A stretch of DNA of 64,000 bases from Lachnospiraceae bacterium (GCA_031272985.1 JAISSU010000016.1:62001-126000), one strand, 5' to 3'. Shown: positions 47,221-56,298, numbered from the stretch's first letter. Notes: generated by a model not told the origin, from the letters alone. Made by a program: numbers and translations.

Positions 47221-47249
47221 CAAAAAACAGCCACTGACGGGATGGCTGT
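47221..47249 (-). terminator. Terminator of rpsT
   Basis: On the - strand ACAGCCA (complement of 47243-47249) pairs with TGGCTGT (complement of 47227-47233) around a 9-base loop, followed by TTTTTG. It sits between the rpsT stop and the peptidase start. Confidence 0.8.
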
Positions 47250-47261
47250 TTGTAATGTGTA

Positions 47262-47525
47262 TTACGCAAGTGTATTAACTGCTTTAGTAAGACGAGAAAC
47301 TTTTCTGGAACAGGTATTCTTATGGTACACACCTTTAGTTCCCGCCTTATCAATTTCTGTAATCGCGACTTTCAAAGCGCTCTGAGCAGCATCTGTATCT
47401 TTTGCGGCTACAGCGGCTTCGACCTTTTTAATGCAGGTTTTTACTTTTGATTTAACCGACTTATTTCTCGCCGCTTTTGTTTCATTAACCAAAATACGTT
47501 TTTTAGCGGATTTAATATTTGCCAA
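47262..47525 (-). CDS. rpsT: 30S ribosomal protein S20
   Basis: The 87-residue basic protein begins ANIKSAKKRILVNE and ends SRLTKAVNTLA, typical of S20, which binds 16S rRNA in the body of the small subunit. The start is TTG at 47525, with AGGAGG (47536-47541) 10 bases before it. E. coli rpsT also starts with TTG and is autoregulated through it, so the non-ATG start may be functional here. It has its own promoter, leader hairpin and terminator. Confidence 0.97.
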   Translation of the reverse strand: MANIKSAKKRILVNETKAARNKSVKSKVKTCIKKVEAAVAAKDTDAAQSALKVAITEIDKAGTKGVYHKNTCSRKVSRLTKAVNTLA

Positions 47526-47559
47526 TCTTTATCCACCTCCTGTCTTAAAGAAATACTTC

Positions 47560-47588
47560 CCGCAGACCCGGACACGGACGTCCTGCGG
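47560..47588 (-). promoter_or_regulatory. Leader hairpin of rpsT
   Basis: On the - strand CCGCAG (complement of 47583-47588) pairs with CTGCGG (complement of 47560-47565), with further partial pairing inside. It lies about 20 bases before the ribosome binding site and could take part in S20 autoregulation. Confidence 0.4.
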
Positions 47589-47602
47589 AAACACGCTCAT
47601 TT

Positions 47603-47631
47603 ATTTTAGAGTAGATAAGAAGAGATGTCAA
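47603..47631 (-). promoter_or_regulatory. Promoter of rpsT
   Basis: On the - strand consensus TTGACA (47626-47631), 17 bases and TAAAAT (47603-47608). Confidence 0.75.
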
Positions 47632-47677
47632 TGATAATTTTAATTCTCATTGATTTTGGAGAATGAATGTTTTTTTA

Positions 47678-47720
47678 TTGACGTCTGATTTGACGTACAT
47701 TAAAATGTACACGTCAGGAG
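47678..47720 (+). promoter_or_regulatory. Promoter and palindromic operator of the toxin-antitoxin operon
   Basis: TTGACG (47678-47683), 17 bases, TAAAAT (47701-47706). GTACATT (47695-47701) and AATGTAC (47704-47710) form a perfect inverted repeat over the -10 box, extended by outer TGACG/CGTCA arms (47691-47695 and 47712-47716). This is the expected site for autorepression by the antitoxin. The AGGAGG-like ribosome binding site begins at 47716. Confidence 0.7.
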
Positions 47721-47729
47721 GGCGCGATA

Positions 47730-47978
47730 ATGCTAAATATAAATATTACTAATTTTCGTAAGAACATTTTTGACATCTTATCTCAAACGATTAAATTCAA
47801 TGAGCCTGTAAATATCAGTACCAAGGATGGAAATGCAGTGATTTTAAGTGAGGGTGATTACAATGGTTTGATTGAATCACTCTATTTGTCTTTGATTCCG
47901 GGAATGAAAGAGAAAATAATAGAAGGTCTGAATACGCCTTTAGCGGATTGCATTTCGGAAGCCGAGGTGCAGTGGTAG
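47730..47978 (+). CDS. Antitoxin of a YefM/Phd-type module
   Basis: The 82-residue protein starts LNINITNFRKNIFDILSQTI and continues with NEPVNISTKDGNAVILSEGDYNGL, the DNA-binding Phd/YefM fold. Its C-terminal half (residues 50-82) would wrap and block the toxin. It probably represses its own promoter through the palindrome at 47691-47716. Its stop codon overlaps the toxin start (TAGTG). Confidence 0.85.
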   Translation: MLNINITNFRKNIFDILSQTIKFNEPVNISTKDGNAVILSEGDYNGLIESLYLSLIPGMKEKIIEGLNTPLADCISEAEVQW

Positions 47979-48241
47979 TGTTTAAAGTAGTATTTACAAA
48001 GAAAGCGGTTAATGACATTAGCTTCTTGAAAGCCGCAAAGCTTGACTCAAAAGCAAAAGCATTAATTGAACTGATAAAAGAGGATCCTTTTGCGGTACCG
48101 CCTTCATTTGAAAAGCCGCAAGGTATTTTTAAAGGAGCGTACTCAAGGAGAATAAATATTAAACATCGACTCGTTTATGAAATAATAGAATCCGATAATA
48201 TTATTAAGATTATTAGCTTATGGTCACATTATGAGTTTTAG
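47978..48241 (+). CDS. Toxin of the YoeB/Txe family
   Basis: The 87-residue basic protein begins with GTG 47978 (FKVVFTKKAVND), with GAGGTG 8 bases upstream. It has the RelE-fold features NIKHRLVYEII with an arginine and the C-terminal SLWSHYEF, in which His and Tyr correspond to catalytic residues of YoeB. Such toxins cleave mRNA in the ribosomal A site. A frame from 47948 adds ten residues without a binding site. All key residues appear intact. Confidence 0.85.
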   Translation: MFKVVFTKKAVNDISFLKAAKLDSKAKALIELIKEDPFAVPPSFEKPQGIFKGAYSRRINIKHRLVYEIIESDNIIKIISLWSHYEF

Positions 48242-48259
48242 GTGATAGTAATCCATCAT

Positions 48260-48303
48260 TATGGGGTATTGCAACGAAAAAATGTTTGCGGTACCCCATA
48301 TTT
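48260..48303 (+). terminator. Long hairpin after the toxin gene, overlapping the parE promoter
   Basis: A 15-bp stem (two G-U pairs) runs from 48260-48274 to 48286-48300, with the core TATGGGGTA/TACCCCATA, followed by TTTAG. The T tract is short, so termination may be partial. Confidence 0.5.
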
Positions 48304-48314
48304 AGTGGTAAACT
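48286..48314 (+). promoter_or_regulatory. Possible promoter of parE
   Basis: TTGCGG (48286-48291), 17 bases, TAAACT (48309-48314). The -35 lies inside the right arm of the hairpin. Confidence 0.45.
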
Positions 48315-48381
48315 ATATTGACGACTTCTTTTGGGAGGCGTTGTCTTAGTTTTTATCAATTATTGGAATTGGGAGTTTTTT

Positions 48382-50301
48382 ATGGCTAATAGTCAATATA
48401 CCGCGAGTGATATTACCCTTTTGGAGGGACTCGAAGCGGTTCGCAAAAGACCTGGTATGTATATCGGTTCTGTTTCCACGAAAGGTTTGAATCATCTTAT
48501 CTTTGAAATCGTGGATAATGCAGTGGATGAGCATCTCGCAGGGTTTTGCAGCGAGATTTCTGTTGTATTGCATAAAGATGGTTCTTGCACCGTTACGGAC
48601 AATGGACGCGGTGTGCCTGTCGATTTACATGAAAAAGGTATGTCGGCGGCGCGTCTTGTCTATACTACGTTACATGCCGGCGGGAAATTTGACGACTCAG
48701 TATATAAAACGAGCGGTGGCCTGCATGGTGTCGGTTCTTCTGCAGTTAATGCTCTTTCTGCTTATATGGATGTTGAGATTTTCCGTGACGGTTTGATTCA
48801 TCACGACAGATATGAAAAGGGAATCCCTGTCATTGAATTAGAAAACGGACTTCTGCCTACGATTGGAAAAACGAGGCAGACGGGAACAAAGGTTCGCTTC
48901 CTGCCGGATGACACGATTTTTGAAAAAACCTGGTTTCGAGCGGACGATATCAAGAGTCGTATGCACGAAACCGCATATCTTAATCCCGAGCTTACAATAA
49001 AATTCACTGATGAGAGAGGGGACACTCCCGAAAAGATTACATATCATGAGCCGGATGGGATTATCGGTTTTATTAAGGAATTAAATAAGAAAAATGAGGC
49101 CTATCATGACATTGTCTATTTTTCGGGCATTGCCGAAGGCATCGAAGTAGAATGTGCATTCCAGTACGTCAATGATTTCCACGAAAATGTACTGGGTTTT
49201 TGCAATAACATATATAATGCAGAGGGCGGCACACACCTTACCGGCTTTAAAACTACGTTTACTACGGTCATTAATCAATATGCCAGAGAGCTCGGCGTCT
49301 TGAAAGAAAAAGAGCCGAATTTTAATGGCACCGATGTCAGAAACGGCATGACAGCCATTGTTTCGATTAAGCATCCCGACCCCCGTTTTGAAGGTCAAAC
49401 AAAGACTAAACTTGATAATCCCGATGCCACGAGGGCTTGCAGTAAGGTGACCGGTGATGAGATTACACGTTATTTTGACCGAAATCTCGAGGTTCTGAAA
49501 AAGGTTCTGTCCTGCGCCGAGCGCTCGGCAAAGATTCGGAAGGCTGAAGAAAAAGTCCGCACCACGATATTTACAAAACAGAAATATTCTTTTGACAGCA
49601 ACGGAAAGCTCGCTAATTGCGAGAACAAAGACCCGAAAAAGTGTGAGATTTTCATTGTAGAGGGTGATAGTGCGGGAGGTTCGGCAAAGACCGCCAGAAA
49701 TCGTAATTTTCAGGCGATTCTGCCTATACGAGGTAAGATCCTGAATGTTGAAAAAGCGAGCATTGATAAAATTCTACAGAATGCCGAAATAAAGACCATG
49801 ATTAATGCGTTTGGCTGCGGATTTTCAGAGGGCTATGGAAATGATTTCGATATTACAAAATTGCGTTACGATAAGATAATTATTATGGCTGATGCTGATG
49901 TGGACGGTGCGCATATTTCCACTTTGCTTCTCACCCTATTTTATCGTTTTATGCCTGAATTAATCTATGAAGGACACGTTTATATAGCCATGCCGCCTCT
50001 ATATAAAGCAATGCCTAAAAGCGGAAAAGAGGAGTACCTCTATGATGATTATGCTCTTGAGGTATATCGTAAAAATCAAAAAAGCACATTCACATTGCAG
50101 CGCTATAAAGGTCTCGGGGAGATGGATGCCTCCCAACTTTGGGAGACGACTCTTAATCCCGATACCCGTTTATTAAAGCAGGTCGAGATTGAGGATGCCA
50201 TGAGCGCTTCATCTATTACAGAAATGCTGATGGGCTCTGATGTGGCTCCGAGGCGTGATTTTATCTACGAAAATGCCAAAGAGGCAGAACTTGATATTTA
50301 A
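48382..50301 (+). CDS. parE: Type IIA topoisomerase B subunit (parE/gyrB-like)
   Basis: The 639-residue ATPase subunit has the GHKL motifs EIVDNAVDEHLAG, DNGRGVPVD and GLHGVGSSAVNALS, the transducer lysine QTKTKLDN, and the TOPRIM motifs EGDSAGGSAK and DADVDGAHI. ATG 48382 has GGGAG 7 bases upstream; the frame reaches back to 48331 without a site. It pairs with the A subunit 67 bases downstream. The pair is away from dnaA/recF, and the A subunit lacks the gyrase box, so topoisomerase IV is more likely than gyrase; by sequence alone the B subunit could be called gyrB. Confidence 0.85.
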   Translation: MANSQYTASDITLLEGLEAVRKRPGMYIGSVSTKGLNHLIFEIVDNAVDEHLAGFCSEISVVLHKDGSCTVTDNGRGVPVDLHEKGMSAARLVYTTLHAGGKFDDSVYKTSGGLHGVGSSAVNALSAYMDVEIFRDGLIHHDRYEKGIPVIELENGLLPTIGKTRQTGTKVRFLPDDTIFEKTWFRADDIKSRMHETAYLNPELTIKFTDERGDTPEKITYHEPDGIIGFIKELNKKNEAYHDIVYFSGIAEGIEVECAFQYVNDFHENVLGFCNNIYNAEGGTHLTGFKTTFTTVINQYARELGVLKEKEPNFNGTDVRNGMTAIVSIKHPDPRFEGQTKTKLDNPDATRACSKVTGDEITRYFDRNLEVLKKVLSCAERSAKIRKAEEKVRTTIFTKQKYSFDSNGKLANCENKDPKKCEIFIVEGDSAGGSAKTARNRNFQAILPIRGKILNVEKASIDKILQNAEIKTMINAFGCGFSEGYGNDFDITKLRYDKIIIMADADVDGAHISTLLLTLFYRFMPELIYEGHVYIAMPPLYKAMPKSGKEEYLYDDYALEVYRKNQKSTFTLQRYKGLGEMDASQLWETTLNPDTRLLKQVEIEDAMSASSITEMLMGSDVAPRRDFIYENAKEAELDI

Positions 50302-50368
50302 TCGAACATATTAACTTTAGCTGCGTAGCCGGAATTCACCTAAAGCAACGAATTGAGGTATTATCAAA

Positions 50369-52615
50369 ATGCAAGCACAAACCGAACAACAAATTATACG
50401 GACAGAATACTCCGATGTAATGCGAAAGTCTTATATTGATTATGCGATGAGCGTAATAGTTGCAAGAGCTTTGCCGGATGCCAGAGATGGTCTTAAGCCT
50501 GTGCAGAGGCGTACACTCTATGATATGTATGAGCTCGGAATCCGCTATGACAGACCGCATCGCAAATGCGCGAGAATAGTCGGCGACACAATGGGTAAAT
50601 ATCATCCTCACGGTGATTCTTCCATCTATGAGTCGCTCGTTGTTATGGCCCAGGATTTTAAAAAAGGCGCAATTCTTGTAGATGGTCACGGAAACTTCGG
50701 CTCTATAGAAGGTGACGGAGCTGCCGCAATGCGTTATACCGAGGCGCGGCTTGCAAAAATAGCTCAAGAAGAATTCCTTAAGGATTTAGATAAAAATGTC
50801 GTTGATTTCGTGCCTAATTTCGACGAAACCGAAAAAGAGCCCGAAGTACTGCCTGTGCGCATCCCCAATCTTTTGGTGAATGGCGCAGAGGGTATTGCGG
50901 TAGGTATGGCGACCAGCATTCCGACACATAATCTCGGAGAGGTCATTGACGCTGTCAAAGCATATATTAAAAATGAGGACATCAGCACGCGTGGTCTCAT
51001 GAAATATATAAAGGGACCTGATTTCCCCACCGGTGGCATAGTCGTTAATCAGGATGATTTACTCTCAATTTATGAAACGGGTGCCGGGAAAGTCAAAATC
51101 CGCGGAAAGGTCGAGACAGAAGATGTCGGAAACGGAAAGCAAAGGCTCGTAATATCTGAGATTCCTTATACGATGATCGGTTCAGGTATAGCCAGATTCT
51201 TAAATGATGTAGCTGACTTAGTAGAACAAAGAAAAACAAATGACATTGTCGATATATCCAATCAATCCTCAAAGGAAGGAATTCGTATTGTTCTGGAACT
51301 AAAAAGAGGGGCGGATATAAAGAACCTCACAAATATGCTCTATAAAAAGACCAGACTCGAGGATACTTTTGGGGTAAATATGCTCGCGGTCGCTGACGGA
51401 AGACCTGAGACCATGGGTTTAAAGCGAATAATAGAGCATCATGTGAATTTCCAGTTTGACATTGCGACACGGAAATACAATACACTTCTTACAAAAGAAA
51501 AAGAGAAAAAGGAAGTTCAAGAAGGTCTGATAAAGGCTTGCAATGTTATAGATTTAATTATTGAAATCCTACGCGGAAGCCGCAATATAGAAGATGCAAG
51601 GAATTGCCTCATTCACGGAATTACCGATAATATTAATTTCAAAAGCTCAATTTCAAAAAAAATGGCGGCAATGCTGCGTTTTACCGAAAGACAGGCGAGC
51701 GCTATTTTAGAAATGAGGCTATATCGTTTGATTGGTCTGGAAATTGAAGCTTTAATGAAGGAACATGAGGAGACTGTAAAGAATATCAATACATATGAGG
51801 ATATTCTGGAAAACTACGACTCTATGGCAAATGTTATTCTGGAAGATCTGGAGAAATGTAAAAAAGAATACAAGGTACCAAGGAAAACATTAATTGAGAA
51901 TGCCGAAGAAGCAGTATTTGAGGAAAGCAAAATAGAGGAGCAGGATACGGCTGTACTAATTGATCGTTTTGGGTATGCGAAGTGCATAGACATGCCTACC
52001 TACGAGAGAAATAAGGAGGCGGCTGACAGTGAAAATAAAGAGGTCATTTTTGTTAAAAATACGGGTAAAATCTGTCTCTTTACTGCCGATGGGAAAATGC
52101 ACCAGATAAAGGTTCTGGATATGCCAATGGGCAAATTCAGAGACAAGGGAGTCCCCATTGATAATATCAGCAATTACGATAGCTCAAAAGAAGAAGCAGT
52201 GTATTTTTGTGATCAGGAGCAACTCGGGGTAGCAAAACTATTGTTCGCAACAAAACTGGGCATGATGAAAAAGGTTGAAGGAAATGAGTTCATTGTATCA
52301 AAGCGCACATCAATAGCTACCAAATTAAATGATGGAGACGCACTTCTGACTATTAGAGTACTGGAAGAAAATGCAAATGTCGTATTACAGACGAAAAATG
52401 GCTATTTCCTACGTTTCAGAGCAGATGAAGTTACTGAGAAAAAGAAGGGTGCTGTCGGAATCCGATGCGTGAAATTACAGAAAAAGGATGAGGTTGAACA
52501 GGTCTATATGTTTGAAGACGGAAAGGAAATGAAAATCCCATATAAGGACAGAGAACTTTCGCTTAATCACCTAAAGCTTGCAAAACGTGATACCGTTGGT
52601 ACTAAGCCCAGATAA
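50369..52615 (+). CDS. parC: Type IIA topoisomerase A subunit (parC/gyrA-like)
   Basis: The 748-residue subunit cuts and passes DNA. It has the breakage-reunion domain with RALPDARDGLKPVQRR, GDTMGKYHPHGDSSIYESL and catalytic Tyr123 in AAMRYTEAR, then a coiled-coil and a C-terminal beta-pinwheel (about 500-740). The GyrA box (QRRGGKG) needed for gyrase supercoiling is absent from the first blade, where IDMPTYERNKEAADS stands. This points to decatenase (topoisomerase IV) activity. GAGGT lies before ATG 50369. An AT-rich hairpin at 52618-52640 follows. Confidence 0.88.
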   Translation: MQAQTEQQIIRTEYSDVMRKSYIDYAMSVIVARALPDARDGLKPVQRRTLYDMYELGIRYDRPHRKCARIVGDTMGKYHPHGDSSIYESLVVMAQDFKKGAILVDGHGNFGSIEGDGAAAMRYTEARLAKIAQEEFLKDLDKNVVDFVPNFDETEKEPEVLPVRIPNLLVNGAEGIAVGMATSIPTHNLGEVIDAVKAYIKNEDISTRGLMKYIKGPDFPTGGIVVNQDDLLSIYETGAGKVKIRGKVETEDVGNGKQRLVISEIPYTMIGSGIARFLNDVADLVEQRKTNDIVDISNQSSKEGIRIVLELKRGADIKNLTNMLYKKTRLEDTFGVNMLAVADGRPETMGLKRIIEHHVNFQFDIATRKYNTLLTKEKEKKEVQEGLIKACNVIDLIIEILRGSRNIEDARNCLIHGITDNINFKSSISKKMAAMLRFTERQASAILEMRLYRLIGLEIEALMKEHEETVKNINTYEDILENYDSMANVILEDLEKCKKEYKVPRKTLIENAEEAVFEESKIEEQDTAVLIDRFGYAKCIDMPTYERNKEAADSENKEVIFVKNTGKICLFTADGKMHQIKVLDMPMGKFRDKGVPIDNISNYDSSKEEAVYFCDQEQLGVAKLLFATKLGMMKKVEGNEFIVSKRTSIATKLNDGDALLTIRVLEENANVVLQTKNGYFLRFRADEVTEKKKGAVGIRCVKLQKKDEVEQVYMFEDGKEMKIPYKDRELSLNHLKLAKRDTVGTKPR

Positions 52616-52617
52616 GT

Positions 52618-52640
52618 AAATCAATAACATGTATTGATTT
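52618..52640 (+). terminator. AT-rich terminator-like hairpin after parC
   Basis: AAATCAATA (52618-52626) pairs with TATTGATTT (52632-52640), loop ACATG, then CATTATAG. No strong T tract. Confidence 0.45.
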
Positions 52641-52761
52641 CATTATAGAAACTAATATTAATGTGGTCTGTTGGGAATTACGTGATGTATAACTCATAAT
52701 GATTAAAAATTGATAAAATATTTACTTGAATGATTTTCGATATAAAATAATATGTTATATT

Positions 52762-52810
52762 AAGCCGGAGTATTTAAAGGACGAGTGTTCTTAAGAGCTT
52801 CGGTTTTATT
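52762..52810 (+). promoter_or_regulatory. Leader hairpin ending at the MMPL start codon
   Basis: AAGCCGGAG (52762-52770) pairs with CTTCGGTTT (52798-52806). The inner segment TTTAAAGGAC pairs with GTTCTTAAG with a bulge. TTTTATT and then ATG 52811 follow, so it looks like a terminator or attenuator that hides the leader. No ribosome binding site is visible outside it; the only candidate, AAAGGA (52776-52781), is within the stem. Confidence 0.45.
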
Positions 52811-54964
52811 ATGCGAAAATTTTATAAGTGGGTAGTCCAACGAAGAAAAATTAATATGGTTATATTCGGTCTGTGCTTTGCGGTGTGTATGGTTTTGCGC
52901 ACATTAGTACCTGTAAATTACGACTTGAATTCATATCTCCCCGCAGATGCCCCATCTACGCTTGGTCTTGAAAAAATGGAAGATACTTTCGGAAATGATG
53001 TTCCCAATATGCGGGTAATGGTTGAGGGTTTAAATATCCCGCGAGCGCTTGAACTAAAGACAAAGATAAGCAGGATCAAGGGCGTTGCAAAAGTCACTTG
53101 GTTAGATGATGCGACAGATATATTGGTGCCGACAGAAATGATGGATTCCGGTACTATTGAAACATATTATAGAGATGAATCCGCACTTTTCCTGTTAACG
53201 ATTGAAAATCATGAACTGGTTAAAACCGTCAATGAAATAAGGGAACTATTAAATAACGAATTAGATGGCGGCTTTGCAATGGACGGTACTGCGGTTTTCA
53301 CAGAAGCGGCTACAAATAATACGGTCTTGGAAGTCGCAAAGGTGACGCTGGGCGCAATTATCTTCGTATTTTTGGTATTGTTGCTAACCACCACATCATG
53401 GTTTGAACCGGTAATCGTTATGATTGGTCTACTTGTTTCGGTTGTTATTAACGCCGGTACCAATATTGTTTTCGGAGAAATTTCGTTTGTTACCAATGCA
53501 GCGGGAAGCATACTGCAATTAGCGGTATCGCTGGATTATTCGGTATTTCTTTTGCATAGGTACAATGATATCAGAGATAAATACAAAGAGTTAAAACTAA
53601 GCTGCTTTAACCATAAAATCAGTTCAAAAGCTCCTTACGAGAAAACCATCTCAAAAGCTTTAAGCAGTAGTATTAACTTAAGAGCCATGATTTTGGCACT
53701 TAATAAAACAACTACCTCAATACTGTCCAGTGGTTTAACAACTGTTATCGGTTTTTTTGCATTGTGTCTCATGAGATTTCGAATTGGACCGGATTTAGGG
53801 TTTGCGCTTTCAAAAGGGGTGGTGATCAGTCTTATTTCAGTCTTTGTTTTTCTGCCTTCGCTGATTTTATCCTCTTCTAAATTGATTGACAAAACACGTC
53901 ACAAAGCTCTTTTGCCATCATTTGACAGATTTGGAAAAATCGTCTTAAAACTGATGCTGCCTACGATGATTATTGCACTAACTATAGCTTTGCCATCATA
54001 TTTAGCATCGATTAATAACGACTACTATTACGGTGCATCACATATATTTGGTGCTGGGACTTTAGTGGGGCAGGATAGAAATGCAATAGAACAGAAATTT
54101 GGAAAAAGCAATATATACGCGATAATGGTGCCGTCAGGAGACATAGTTAAGGAGCGAGAACTTTCGGAGGCACTTCATAAAATCCCTGAAGTGACAAGTA
54201 TAATTTCTTACGCGGATAATGTAGATGCAATGATTCCGACAGAATTTATTGGCAGCGACGACTTAACAGACTTGATGACAGAAGGTATTGCCAGATTAAT
54301 AATTACGGTAAAGTCCGATTATGAAGGAGAACAAAGCTTTGCTGTGGCCAATAAAATCAGAGAAATAGCGGATTATTTTTATCCGAATGAATCCTTTATT
54401 GCCGGAGAGACCTTAAGCACATTGGACTTAAAGGATACCGTAACTGCGGATATGAAAAAGGTAAATACTGTTGCTATTGCGGCGGTGTTTATAGTGCTTA
54501 TTTTTGCGACTAAGACAATATTATTGCCGATCATACTGGTGTTTTGTATTGAGATGGCAATCTGGATAAATCTTGCAATTCCTTATTTTAGAGGAAGTCC
54601 GATTTTCTATGTTGCGTATCTGATAATCAGTTCCATTCAGCTGGGGGCCACGGTGGATTATGCGATTTTATTGACCGATAGGTATACGGAAATGAGGAAA
54701 AATATGTCAAAGAAAGAATCGGTAGTAAAGACGGTTTCAAATGTTACGATTTCAATTCTGACATCAGGTCTGGCGTTACTGGTGGTAGGAATGTTGTTGG
54801 GCATTTTCTCGACTCATGGACTTTTGTCACAGCTTGGTTATTTTATAGGAATAGGCGCGCTGTGCTCAATGGTAATTGTTATTTTTGTGCTGCCTGCAAT
54901 GTTAAGTCTGTTTGACAGATTAATCAGAAAATCCCAAGAAAGAGAGGTTCCGTTAAAAAAATGA
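52811..54964 (+). CDS. MMPL/RND-family membrane transporter
   Basis: The 717-residue protein has two six-helix halves. After the first helix (about residues 13-32) there is an outer porter-like domain with NSYLPADAPST. TM helices cluster at about 170-385, with LQLAVSLDYSVFLLHRYNDIR, and at about 540-700, with SIQLGATVDYAILLTDRYTEM. The repeated D-Y in these segments marks the proton relay of MMPL proteins. Family members export lipids, drugs or other hydrophobic compounds. No clear ribosome binding site is free; the leader folds up to the start. The 3' end overlaps the partner gene by 4 bases (ATGA). Confidence 0.9.
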   Translation: MRKFYKWVVQRRKINMVIFGLCFAVCMVLRTLVPVNYDLNSYLPADAPSTLGLEKMEDTFGNDVPNMRVMVEGLNIPRALELKTKISRIKGVAKVTWLDDATDILVPTEMMDSGTIETYYRDESALFLLTIENHELVKTVNEIRELLNNELDGGFAMDGTAVFTEAATNNTVLEVAKVTLGAIIFVFLVLLLTTTSWFEPVIVMIGLLVSVVINAGTNIVFGEISFVTNAAGSILQLAVSLDYSVFLLHRYNDIRDKYKELKLSCFNHKISSKAPYEKTISKALSSSINLRAMILALNKTTTSILSSGLTTVIGFFALCLMRFRIGPDLGFALSKGVVISLISVFVFLPSLILSSSKLIDKTRHKALLPSFDRFGKIVLKLMLPTMIIALTIALPSYLASINNDYYYGASHIFGAGTLVGQDRNAIEQKFGKSNIYAIMVPSGDIVKERELSEALHKIPEVTSIISYADNVDAMIPTEFIGSDDLTDLMTEGIARLIITVKSDYEGEQSFAVANKIREIADYFYPNESFIAGETLSTLDLKDTVTADMKKVNTVAIAAVFIVLIFATKTILLPIILVFCIEMAIWINLAIPYFRGSPIFYVAYLIISSIQLGATVDYAILLTDRYTEMRKNMSKKESVVKTVSNVTISILTSGLALLVVGMLLGIFSTHGLLSQLGYFIGIGALCSMVIVIFVLPAMLSLFDRLIRKSQEREVPLKK

Positions 54965-56298
54965 ATAAACCAAGAATTATGGCAGTTTTACTGCTCTGTT
55001 TACTATCGTGCTCTTGTGCATTAAGAGTAATAGCGCAAAGAAAGGATCCAGATATTATTAAGGCGGACGAGGAAATTTCGTGTTCCGAAAAAGAAGAAGT
55101 CATTTATGCAAAAGCGACTCCCTCCGCAGAAATATCGGATGTATATGTGGTAAACACATTTCCAAGTGGCACCTATACTGATTATGGCGACTATTCGAAG
55201 ATTAAAGAAATAAGTTCAGATGGTAGTATTTCCGTGTTGGCAGATGAAATCGCCGTGTCTGCTAAAGAACGTTTTAGCTTCCAGGGAAAACTTAAGAGTG
55301 TGATATTGCCATGGAATATTTCCCTAAAGTATCTAATGAATGGAAAAGAGGTAAGAGCAGAAGCCTTAGCGGGTGTTTCAGGTGAAGTCATTATAAATTT
55401 AAGCATTTCACCTAATGAAAAGACTCCCGAAGTGTTTGGAGAACAATTTGTCCTTCAAGCAATATTCGAGTTTGATTCCGAAAAAGTTACTTCTATTACG
55501 GCGCAGAACGCGACGATTACGACTTCGGGGGCGAAAAAGCAGGTTTCATATATCGTATTGCCGGGCAAAGAACTTAATACTCAGATGCTCTTGACAACGA
55601 ATGACTTTGAAATGAGAAATGTATTGTTTAATGGAGTGCGAATGAATTTCGGTCAAGACGCGCTGATTTCCGAAATTAAAAACCGAGCCGACGAAGCATT
55701 GAAAGCATCAGGCGACTTGAAAGAAGGGACGGCAAAGCTTCTTTCCGGTATGCAAAAACTTAAACATGGTGGCGAAACTCTAAAGGCAAAGAATAAAGAA
55801 TTAAAGAATGTGTCCAATATAATAAAAACAGGTGCAAATGATTTGGTTTCTGATATTAAAGAAAAGCTGAATAACGAATTGAAAGGAACTTTAAGTGATA
55901 AGGAAATTGATGATGTAAACAAAATCATTAATGAATCAAGCGCAGAACTAAATAGCCTCGTGAGCGGGCTTAATACTTATATGAGCTCGGTAGAAAAATT
56001 GGCTGACGGAATTTCTGCAATTGAAATCAATATGAAGAAATTAAGTGCCGGAACAAATGAATTCAACGAAAAAATTGCCGATATAAATAAAGAACTTCTG
56101 GACGAAATAGGAATTTTCGCGGATAATGAAAGTGCGGGAGGCGTACCCTCTTTTGTATCCGAAAAGAATGGAAATATTTCTTCGGTGCAATTTGTTATCA
56201 GGACCGAGTCGATAAGCAAAGCAATAGCAGAAGAATCCGATGAAGAAATTAATGTTCAACCATCCTTCTGGGAAAAGTTGTGGCGTTTGTTTGGATGA
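54961..56298 (+). CDS. Extracytoplasmic partner of the MMPL transporter (heptad-repeat protein)
   Basis: The 445-residue protein has a short hydrophobic N-terminus (MAVLLLCLLSCSC) that may be a signal anchor or a lipoprotein signal with Cys18 or Cys20. A beta-rich region follows (about 35-215), then a helical stretch (230-395) with L-x-x-G patterns such as GDLKEGTAKLLSGMQKLKHG. These resemble the X-X-X-Leu-X-X-Gly heptads of YhgE/Pip-type proteins that often accompany MMPL exporters. The C-terminus ends SFWEKLWRLFG without a membrane helix. ATGA overlap with the MMPL gene implies a complex. I do not recognise an enzymatic domain. Confidence 0.65.
   Translation: MNKPRIMAVLLLCLLSCSCALRVIAQRKDPDIIKADEEISCSEKEEVIYAKATPSAEISDVYVVNTFPSGTYTDYGDYSKIKEISSDGSISVLADEIAVSAKERFSFQGKLKSVILPWNISLKYLMNGKEVRAEALAGVSGEVIINLSISPNEKTPEVFGEQFVLQAIFEFDSEKVTSITAQNATITTSGAKKQVSYIVLPGKELNTQMLLTTNDFEMRNVLFNGVRMNFGQDALISEIKNRADEALKASGDLKEGTAKLLSGMQKLKHGGETLKAKNKELKNVSNIIKTGANDLVSDIKEKLNNELKGTLSDKEIDDVNKIINESSAELNSLVSGLNTYMSSVEKLADGISAIEINMKKLSAGTNEFNEKIADINKELLDEIGIFADNESAGGVPSFVSEKNGNISSVQFVIRTESISKAIAEESDEEINVQPSFWEKLWRLFG

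Noticed and set aside
48382..52615. Naming the topoisomerase pair gyrB-gyrA
   Set aside because: The A subunit lacks the QRRGGKG box, and dnaA, dnaN and recF are not adjacent; parE-parC fits better, though the B subunit alone would not decide it.
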